This document shows, one piece after another, positions 1 to 5,353 of a stretch of DNA of 5,353 nt. Numbering within the stretch: position 1 is the stretch's first letter; each line of letters begins with the position of its first letter. A model generated the notes under the pieces. It did not search any database, was not told where the DNA came from, and saw nothing but the letters and a program-made list of their open reading frames with translations. The translations under genes were made by a program, and so were the position numbers. Location: assembly GCA_947472965.1 (NCBI GenBank), contig CANJEF010000112.1, forward strand, positions 1 through 5,353. Reading direction: 5' to 3'. The stretch is from Sphingobacteriales bacterium. GTDB taxonomy: Bacteria; Bacteroidota; Bacteroidia; Chitinophagales; Chitinophagaceae.

Positions 1-1323
1 ACCTTGTGCACCATCGGTGTTGAATAATTCAACAACTGCTCCAGACGTATTTGAAAATGCTTCTGAAAAGATGTCGCTCAAAAACATATTTGCCTTACCA
101 GCCCGGATGGTTTTGATTTGCAATCCCATTTTCACCATGATTTCCATTCCATAATATAATGAGAATACAATACCCTCTTGTGCGGCCCTTGCAAGATGCG
201 CGTTGCTGTGTCTATTGAAGTGAAGATTTTTCATGGTGGCACCTGGGTCTCTGTTTTCCAATACGCGCTCAGCACCATTGCCAAATGGGTAGCACCGAAG
301 ACCATCTGATCCGATGGGGGCGGCAGATGCAACCTTATTTATTTCAGGATAACTTAATCCTGAAAAACAATTCTTTTGTAACCAACTGTTTAAAATACCC
401 GTACCATTTACACAAAGTAAAACACCATATCGCTTCTTTTCAGCAGTATGATTTACATGAACAAAGCTATTAACCCTCGACAATGGATCATAAGAAGGCG
501 TGTCAATCACACCATATACCACGCCAGATGTTCCAGCTGTTGCAGCAACTTCACCTGGGTTCAATACATTTAAAGAGAATGCATTATTAGGCTGATCTCC
601 TGCACGATATGTGATGGGCGTATTTTCTTGCAGCCCAAGTATTTCAGCAGCAGTAATGGTGAGCAAACCTTGTTCGCCAAATTGTGGCACAGTTTTACAA
701 ATCAATCGCTCATCCAATCCATAATAATGCAACAATTCACTTGCAAGTGATTCAGATTGCACATCCCACATCACTCCTTCAGACAAGCCAGATACCGTAG
801 TGCGCATTTCGCCTGTCATCTTGTAAGCAATATAATCGCCCGGCAACATAACCTTATGAATTCTTGCATAGGATGCAGGATCATTTTCCTTGACCCACTT
901 CAATTTTGAAGCAGTCAGATTTCCGGGAGAGTTTAAATAATGCGATAAGCAATACTCAGCACCCAACTCTTCAAAAGCCATCTTTCCAATTTCTACAGCC
1001 CGGCTATCACACCAAATGATGGCTGGAATAACCGGAACACCATTTCTATCAACTGCCACTAAACCATGCATCTGATAAGAGATCCCGATGGCAGACACTT
1101 CATTTTTATTGAATGGAAAATCTTGTTTTAACAAGCCCATTGCAGTAATTAATTCATCCCACCACATGTTGGGGTGTTGTTCTGCAAAACCTTTCTGGGG
1201 AGCGGAAATTATCATTTCTGAAGCCGGTGAGCTAGCGCTGCTCAGGCATTTTCCTGTTTCAATTTCCAAGAGGGCGCACTTCACGGAAGAGGATCCTATA
1301 TCAATACCAAGGACGTATTTCAT
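1..1323 (-). CDS. xylB: Xylulokinase (FGGY family), 3' end missing at window edge
   Basis: This is the ATP-dependent kinase that converts D-xylulose to D-xylulose 5-phosphate in the cytoplasm, feeding the pentose phosphate pathway. I translated the frame by hand: 441 codons from the ATG at 1323 down to base 1 with no stop. Family members are roughly 490-500 residues, so about 50 C-terminal residues lie outside the window. Residues 6-15 (GIDIGSSSVK) form the N-terminal phosphate-binding strand with Asp8. Residues 84-87 (QMHG) are the xylulose-binding signature typical of XylB. Asp243 in GDQPNNA fits the catalytic base. TAGTSGV (262-268), NGTG (306-309) and RAGKANMF (407-414) belong to the second actin-like ATPase domain. 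The GDQPNNA and RAGKANMF wording resembles Bacteroidota xylulokinases more than the E. coli enzyme. The start lies 5 bases after the galM stop, implying co-transcription and perhaps translational coupling. Another FGGY sugar specificity is possible but less likely, given QMHG. Confidence 0.93.
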   Translation of the reverse strand, partial: MKYVLGIDIGSSSVKCALLEIETGKCLSSASSPASEMIISAPQKGFAEQHPNMWWDELITAMGLLKQDFPFNKNEVSAIGISYQMHGLVAVDRNGVPVIPAIIWCDSRAVEIGKMAFEELGAEYCLSHYLNSPGNLTASKLKWVKENDPASYARIHKVMLPGDYIAYKMTGEMRTTVSGLSEGVMWDVQSESLASELLHYYGLDERLICKTVPQFGEQGLLTITAAEILGLQENTPITYRAGDQPNNAFSLNVLNPGEVAATAGTSGVVYGVIDTPSYDPLSRVNSFVHVNHTAEKKRYGVLLCVNGTGILNSWLQKNCFSGLSYPEINKVASAAPIGSDGLRCYPFGNGAERVLENRDPGATMKNLHFNRHSNAHLARAAQEGIVFSLYYGMEIMVKMGLQIKTIRAGKANMFLSDIFSEAFSNTSGAVVELFNTDGAQG

Positions 1324-1328
1324 TCTTG

Positions 1329-2459
1329 TTATTTGAAAGTTGAAAACCGGTAAATCGTCTTGCTAGAAAATGTTTCACCTGGCTTTAATATTGTAGTTGG
1401 AAAATTAGGTTGGTTTGGTGAATCAGGGAAAAATTGTGTTTCAAGACAGAAGCCAGACCTCTTTTGAAATGAAGTTCCCCTGCCCTGTTGAGTACCATCA
1501 AGAAAATTTCCAGAATAAAATTGAACCCCAGGCTGGGTCGTAAATACTTCCATTTTCCTTCCTGAGTTTACCTCCTCAACGACTGCTGCTGGTCTCAATT
1601 TTTCTGCACCTTCATCCAATACAAAATTATGATCATACCCTTTGCCAAGCACAAGTTGCTCTTCATTCATTTCGATATCTCTTCCAATGGTTTTTGGCGT
1701 TGTAAAATCAAAAGCAGTTCCCTTCACATCTTTCAATTCACCAGTTGGAATCAGTGTGCTGTCCACTGGAGTAAACTTAGATGCAAATAATTTAACCTGA
1801 TGCGAAAGGATCGTTTGTGAGGGATCACCTGAAAGGTTGAAATATGAATGGTTTGATACGTTGAGAATGGTTGTTTTATCGGTACTTGCCAGGTAGTCAA
1901 TCACAATCTCATTTTGGTCCGTCAGGGAATAAGAGACTGATAAATTTACATTTCCTGGATAACCATTTTCTCCATCTGGAATTAGAATGGAAAACACTAT
2001 GGCCCCTTCTTTTTGCTGCACATCCCATACTTGCTTGTCGATGCTGTTTATACCACCATGAAGTGTATTTTTCCCATTGTTCAGTGGAGCAGAATATTCT
2101 TTTCCTTCAATCGTGAATTTTCCGTTTGCAATCCTGTTGGCAAATCTTCCAACGATTGAGCCGAAATATGACTTGCCGGCATAGTATCCTGCAATGCTAT
2201 CATAGCCCAAAACTACATTTTCAAATTTCGACTCCCTGTTGGGAACATTAATTGCAATAATTGTTGCGCCATAATTACTGAATTCCACAGACATACCTTG
2301 TTTATTTTTTAAGGTATAGAGCTGTACAGCTTTGCCGTTTAGTGAATCTGAAAATAGAGAGTCCCTGTCTATAATATTACTCATATGGTTGTTTTCATTT
2401 GGAAGAATACAAGAAAAAAATACAATCGATAAAAATAAAAAAACAAATGCTTTTTTCAT
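1329..2459 (-). CDS. galM: Aldose 1-epimerase (mutarotase) with lipoprotein-type signal peptide
   Basis: The enzyme interconverts alpha and beta anomers of galactose, glucose and related aldoses. The 376-residue product opens with a Lys-Lys N-terminus, a hydrophobic stretch (residues 4-15) and Cys17 after FFS, which looks like a lipoprotein signal with a loose lipobox (Phe rather than Leu at -3). The mature protein would then sit in the periplasm, anchored to a membrane. The mutarotase beta-sandwich starts near residue 40. Recognisable family sites are GRFANRI (104-110), LHGG (133-136), the catalytic acid His204 in NHSYFNL, Asp276 in GYDHNF and the catalytic base Glu340 in LETQFFPDSPNQPNFP. 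All expected catalytic residues are present. The length exceeds the usual ~340-350 because of the leader. It starts 11 bases after the galK stop and ends 5 bases before xylB. No Shine-Dalgarno is visible, as is common in Bacteroidota. The true sugar could be galactose, xylose, arabinose or glucose, since mutarotases are promiscuous. Confidence 0.93.
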   Translation of the reverse strand: MKKAFVFLFLSIVFFSCILPNENNHMSNIIDRDSLFSDSLNGKAVQLYTLKNKQGMSVEFSNYGATIIAINVPNRESKFENVVLGYDSIAGYYAGKSYFGSIVGRFANRIANGKFTIEGKEYSAPLNNGKNTLHGGINSIDKQVWDVQQKEGAIVFSILIPDGENGYPGNVNLSVSYSLTDQNEIVIDYLASTDKTTILNVSNHSYFNLSGDPSQTILSHQVKLFASKFTPVDSTLIPTGELKDVKGTAFDFTTPKTIGRDIEMNEEQLVLGKGYDHNFVLDEGAEKLRPAAVVEEVNSGRKMEVFTTQPGVQFYSGNFLDGTQQGRGTSFQKRSGFCLETQFFPDSPNQPNFPTTILKPGETFSSKTIYRFSTFK

Positions 2460-2470
2460 AGTCAGCTAAT

Positions 2471-3622
2471 TTAAAATACGGAAGCCCCATTGCTTGTACT
2501 TGCAATATAATGTTTCGGTTCCACTCCGAAAACATCGAAATAAGCGCGGTTAACTTTTTCAATGGTAAATCCTATTTTGTCCTCCTGGATTAAATTCAAG
2601 GTACACCCACCAAAGCCTCCCCCCATCATCCTTGCGCCCCAAACGCCATCAGTAGAGTTTACGATATCCACCAGTAAATCCAATTCAGTACAACTTACTT
2701 CATAGTTGGTCTTCAGGCTTTCGTGTGAAGCATACAGCAGTGCACCTGCCTGTTGCCAGTTTTTAGCAGCGATGGCCGTTGAAAATTGATGAAGACGTTT
2801 GTTTTCGCCAACAACATGCAGTGCCCGCTTATAAATCAGATGGGGCATACTCTTTTCAAGCTCCAGCAACATCACTTCGCTCACATCACGCAAGGATTGT
2901 ACCTCTTCGTGGAATGATTTTATAAAATCGACTGCTTGCTGACATTCCAGTCTTCTGGTATTGTATTCGGAATTTGCCAACTGGTGCTTAACCTGGGTAT
3001 CAAATAACAATAACTTGTTGTTTCCAAGCTCAAGTGGAACATACTCGAATGCCAGTGTTTTACAGTCGAGTAACATGGCGCTATCCTTCTTTGCGTGGAT
3101 ACTAGCAAACATGTCCATGATTCCACACTGTAATCCAATGAAATCATTTTCTGAAGCCTTTGCAACCCGGGTAAGTTCCATTTTTTCCAATCCCAGGGAA
3201 AAGATGGTATTAAGTCCAAAAGCAACAACACTTTCAAGTGCAGCAGAGGAGGAAAGTCCTGCCCCAATAGGAACATCCGATCTCACAATTAGATTGAAGG
3301 GAGGAATAACAAGTCCTCTTTTTTCAAGTGCGTCTTTTATCCCTAGAATATAATTGACCCAAAAATTACGTGGCTCAAAAACCTGTCCTGCTTCATAAAC
3401 CACTTTGTCACCAAGGTCAATGGACATAAAAGTCGATTCCTTGGATTTGGACTCTTTAATGGCTATGTGACAAAACAAATCAATTCCGGAGGGCAAGACA
3501 AAGCCTTCATTGTAATCGGTATGCTCGCCAATCAAATTTATTCTTCCTGGCGACCTGAAACAAACGGGTTTTTCACCAAACTCACGCTCAAAAATTGCTG
3601 ATAACCAATCGCTTGAAACCAT
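2471..3622 (-). CDS. galK: Galactokinase (GHMP kinase family)
   Basis: It phosphorylates alpha-D-galactose with ATP to galactose 1-phosphate, the first committed step of the Leloir pathway, in the cytoplasm. The 383-residue product matches the usual length of bacterial GalK (~380-390). Three family motifs are intact. The galactokinase signature is GRINLIGEHTDYNEGF (26-41), with Arg27 and the sugar-contacting Glu33, His34 and Asp36. The GHMP ATP loop is PIGAGLSSSAAL (118-129). The C-terminal glycine motif is MGGGFGGC (333-340). Asp170 in CGIMD fits the catalytic Asp, and Tyr220 in SEYNTRR fits the conserved sugar-side Tyr. The N-terminal signature separates it from mevalonate and homoserine kinases; an N-acetylgalactosamine kinase is less likely at this length. 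It is the promoter-proximal gene of the galK-galM-xylB unit and is divergent from sufB. The ATG at 3622 leaves 10-20 residues before the first core strand, as usual, and lacks a Shine-Dalgarno sequence. No galT or galE is adjacent in the window. Confidence 0.96.
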   Translation of the reverse strand: MVSSDWLSAIFEREFGEKPVCFRSPGRINLIGEHTDYNEGFVLPSGIDLFCHIAIKESKSKESTFMSIDLGDKVVYEAGQVFEPRNFWVNYILGIKDALEKRGLVIPPFNLIVRSDVPIGAGLSSSAALESVVAFGLNTIFSLGLEKMELTRVAKASENDFIGLQCGIMDMFASIHAKKDSAMLLDCKTLAFEYVPLELGNNKLLLFDTQVKHQLANSEYNTRRLECQQAVDFIKSFHEEVQSLRDVSEVMLLELEKSMPHLIYKRALHVVGENKRLHQFSTAIAAKNWQQAGALLYASHESLKTNYEVSCTELDLLVDIVNSTDGVWGARMMGGGFGGCTLNLIQEDKIGFTIEKVNRAYFDVFGVEPKHYIASTSNGASVF

Positions 3623-3790
3623 GTAAATAAATTTTGTTGGATTTTTAGGTAAGTTAGTTCACATTAAGCTGATGAGAGAATTGAAAAGCATCAGAATCAA
3701 ACAATTAGCTTCTTTTCTTGTTACGAATTAAGGAAAATTAAACCAATTTGAGCCCATTCGAAGGAGCTAAACTTTTTATAACCCCGTAAA
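3623..3790. promoter_or_regulatory. Divergent intergenic region with promoters for galK and sufB
   Basis: This AT-rich stretch separates two head-to-head genes, so it must hold both promoters. On the plus strand, TTTG at 3747-3750 and TAAACTTT at 3768-3775 loosely resemble the Bacteroidota -33 (TTTG) and -7 (TAnnTTTG) elements, but the spacing (17 bases) and the -7 match are imperfect. If used, transcription would start near 3780. I could not pick a convincing matching pair for galK on the minus strand. AAGGAG at 3761-3766 looks like a Shine-Dalgarno core but is too far from either sufB start to serve as one. No long hairpin or riboswitch-like structure is apparent. That promoters lie here is a safe inference from gene layout; the exact boxes are guesses. 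Confidence 0.45.
3669..3694. repeat. Short inverted repeat CTGATG-N14-CATCAG between galK and sufB
   Basis: Perfect 6-base arms at 3669-3674 and 3689-3694 are separated by 14 bases, so the half-sites are about two helical turns apart, compatible with a dimeric regulator. It lies 47 bases upstream of the galK start. The arms do not extend beyond six bases, and a match of this size can occur by chance in a region this long, so an operator role for the sugar operon is speculative. Confidence 0.25.
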
Positions 3791-3826
3791 ATGATGAATT
3801 TTGCGGTTCAAAACGGAACAGGAACT

Positions 3827-5275
3827 ATGGCAGCGGAAAATGACGATATATTAGAACAGATTACAACTTCAGAGTACAAATATGGCTTTGTAACGGATAT
3901 TGAGGCAGACGAAGCCCCAAAGGGGTTATCAGAGGATACCATCAGATTCATTTCAACTAAAAAAAATGAACCTGCTTGGATGTTGGAACAAAGATTGAAG
4001 GCCTTCAGGCATTGGTTAACCTTGGAGGAACCCGTTTGGGCCAACGTAGGCTTCCCAAAAATTGATTACCAGAACATCATTTACTATTCTGCACCCAAGC
4101 AAAAGCCCACTCTCAATAGCTTGGATGAAATCGATCCTGAACTGAGAAAAACATTTGAAAAACTGGGAATCTCCCTGGATGAGCAAAAAAGGATTTCAGG
4201 GGTCGCCGTAGATGCTGTGATGGATAGTATTTCAGTTGCCACCACCTTCCGGGAGGAACTATCGAAAGTGGGAGTCATATTCTGTTCCATGAGCGATGCC
4301 GTCAAAGAGCATCCCGAATTGATCAAAAAATACCTTGGAACGGTTGTACCGGCTACCGATAATTATTTTACCGCATTGAATGCAGCCGTTTTCAGCGACG
4401 GGTCTTTTTGCTACATACCAAAAGGCGTAAGATGTCCTATGGAGTTATCAACTTACTTCCGCATCAATGCAGCCAATACCGGACAATTTGAGAGAACCCT
4501 GATTGTAGCTGAAGAAGGAAGTTATGTGAGTTATCTGGAAGGATGTACAGCACCTATGCGGGATGAAAACCAATTGCATGCAGCCGTGGTGGAATTGATT
4601 GCGATGGAAAAAGCGGAAATCAAGTACTCAACCGTTCAGAATTGGTATCCCGGCGATAAAGAGGGTAAAGGCGGGATCTATAATTTCGTAACCAAAAGAG
4701 GAATCTGTTCTGGTGCGCATGCAAAAATATCGTGGACGCAGGTTGAAACAGGATCAAGCATTACATGGAAATATCCGAGTGTTATTTTGAAAGGCGATTA
4801 TAGCATTGGTGAATTTTATTCTGTTGCGGTAACAAACAATTATCAGCAAGCTGATACTGGAACAAAAATGATTCACCTTGGAAAGAATACAAAAAGCCGT
4901 ATCGTTTCTAAAGGAATTTCTGCAGGCAAGAGCAATAACTCTTACAGAGGCTTGGTGAATGTTGCAAAAAATGCAAGCAACGCCAGGAATTTCTCACAAT
5001 GCGATTCCCTCCTACTAGGAGATAAATGTGGCGCACATACTTTCCCTTACATAGAAGTAAAAAACAATACAGCCCAGGTTGAACATGAGGCTACCACCTC
5101 TAAAATTGGGGAAGACCAAATTTTTTATTGTAACCAACGTGGAATTGATACAGAAACAGCTGTTGCACTTATTGTGAATGGATTTGCCAAGGAAGTGATG
5201 AATCAATTGCCGATGGAATTTGCTGTTGAAGCACAAAAATTGCTCGCTATCAGTCTGGAAGGTAGTGTAGGATAA
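3827..5275 (+). CDS. sufB: Fe-S cluster assembly scaffold subunit SufB
   Basis: SufB is the scaffold subunit of the SufBCD complex, which assembles Fe-S clusters in the cytoplasm using SufC ATPase and sulfur delivered by a SufS-type desulfurase. From the ATG at 3827 the product is 482 residues, starting [11 protein letters not shown] and running straight into the conserved [14 protein letters not shown] segment of SufB. An in-frame upstream ATG at 3791 would add 12 residues ([12 protein letters not shown]) that I do not recognise as family sequence, so I prefer 3827. AGGA at 3820-3823 lies just before it, though closer than ideal. The beta-helix core and the very conserved C-terminus ([36 protein letters not shown]) are complete. 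Counting from 3827, Cys392 in QCDSLLLG matches the E. coli cluster-building Cys405, and Glu421 in EHEATT matches Glu434. This distinguishes it from SufD. It is followed 25 bases later by sufC, the usual suf order. Confidence 0.95.
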   Translation: MAAENDDILEQITTSEYKYGFVTDIEADEAPKGLSEDTIRFISTKKNEPAWMLEQRLKAFRHWLTLEEPVWANVGFPKIDYQNIIYYSAPKQKPTLNSLDEIDPELRKTFEKLGISLDEQKRISGVAVDAVMDSISVATTFREELSKVGVIFCSMSDAVKEHPELIKKYLGTVVPATDNYFTALNAAVFSDGSFCYIPKGVRCPMELSTYFRINAANTGQFERTLIVAEEGSYVSYLEGCTAPMRDENQLHAAVVELIAMEKAEIKYSTVQNWYPGDKEGKGGIYNFVTKRGICSGAHAKISWTQVETGSSITWKYPSVILKGDYSIGEFYSVAVTNNYQQADTGTKMIHLGKNTKSRIVSKGISAGKSNNSYRGLVNVAKNASNARNFSQCDSLLLGDKCGAHTFPYIEVKNNTAQVEHEATTSKIGEDQIFYCNQRGIDTETAVALIVNGFAKEVMNQLPMEFAVEAQKLLAISLEGSVG

Positions 5276-5300
5276 AATCAAATAAAGTAAAAGAACATAT

Positions 5301-5353
5301 ATGCTGAGAATACAAGATTTGCAAGCAAGAATTGAAGAAAAAGAAATACTCAA
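5301..5353 (+). CDS. sufC: Fe-S assembly ATPase SufC, N-terminal fragment cut by window edge
   Basis: Only 17 full codons plus two bases are visible: MLRIQDLQARIEEKEIL. SufC is the ABC-type ATPase that drives conformational change in SufBCD. The fragment fits the first beta strands of SufC (family pattern M-L-x-I-x-x-L-x-A-x-I-E-x-K-x-I-L, followed by K-G-I/V-N-L). The Walker A motif would come about 20 residues beyond the edge and cannot be checked. It starts 25 bases after the sufB stop on the same strand, where sufC is expected, and the two are likely co-transcribed. The leader before the ATG is A-rich without a clear Shine-Dalgarno sequence. On sequence alone the fragment is too short to be certain; position after sufB makes the call strong. 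Confidence 0.87.
   Translation, partial: MLRIQDLQARIEEKEIL

Noticed and set aside
1088..1336. Plus-strand ORF of 82 codons
   Set aside because: It is antisense to the start of xylB, has no family resemblance, and the opposite frame encodes clear FGGY motifs.
2393..2459. A/T-rich runs near the galM start considered as a terminator or promoter between galK and galM
   Set aside because: The A and T runs encode the Lys/Phe/Leu-rich signal peptide; there is no GC-rich stem next to them and the galK-galM gap is only 11 bases.
2920..3353. Overlapping ORFs of 118 (minus) and 130 (plus) codons inside galK
   Set aside because: Both are out-of-frame or antisense shadows of galK, whose motifs lie in the main frame across this stretch.
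3672..3731. Small plus-strand ORF of 19 codons (starts MRELKSIRIK) in the galK-sufB gap
   Set aside because: It has no ribosome binding site, no recognisable family and sits in the promoter region; a frame this short is expected by chance.
3761..3766. AAGGAG as a Shine-Dalgarno sequence
   Set aside because: No start codon lies 5-12 bases downstream; the nearest sufB ATG is 24 bases away.
5015..5353. Minus-strand ORF of 112 codons opposite the sufB end and sufC start
   Set aside because: It starts with TTG, is antisense to the most conserved part of sufB and to sufC, and its hydrophobic start is the complement of A-rich coding sequence.

Overview
The window looks like a chromosomal segment from a member of the Bacteroidota, possibly a Chitinophagaceae- or Sphingobacteria-like lineage. 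The basis is AT-rich intergenic DNA, starts without clear Shine-Dalgarno sequences, a xylulokinase with the wording I associate with Bacteroidota (Asp-Gln-Pro-Asn-Asn at the catalytic Asp), a mutarotase with a lipoprotein-type leader, and a SufB/SufC pair with Bacteroidota-like N-termini. The assignment rests on remembered family patterns, not on a database search.

Layout: two divergent transcription units flank a 168- to 204-base intergenic region, depending on which sufB start is used. On the minus strand, read from right to left, lie galK (galactokinase, 3622-2471), galM (lipoprotein-type aldose 1-epimerase, 2459-1329) and xylB (xylulokinase, from 1323 and running off the left edge without a stop). 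The gaps are 11 and 5 bases, so the three are very probably one operon. On the plus strand lie sufB (Fe-S cluster scaffold subunit) and, 25 bases later, the first 17 codons of sufC (Fe-S assembly ATPase), which runs off the right edge.

How the genes work together: GalM would equilibrate sugar anomers, most likely outside the cytoplasm. GalK would phosphorylate alpha-D-galactose as the first committed Leloir step. XylB would phosphorylate D-xylulose for entry to the pentose phosphate pathway. This suggests use of mixed hexose and pentose from plant-type or other galactose/xylose-containing glycans, but no transporter, galT, galE or xylA is inside the window. The suf genes are housekeeping Fe-S biogenesis and are functionally unrelated to the sugar operon.

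I found no rRNA or tRNA gene, CRISPR array, insertion sequence, origin or clear rho-independent terminator. No stretch over 300 bases lacks a gene. I see no convincing undescribed system; the most notable points are the unusual sugar operon composition, the probable export of its mutarotase and the sufB start choice.
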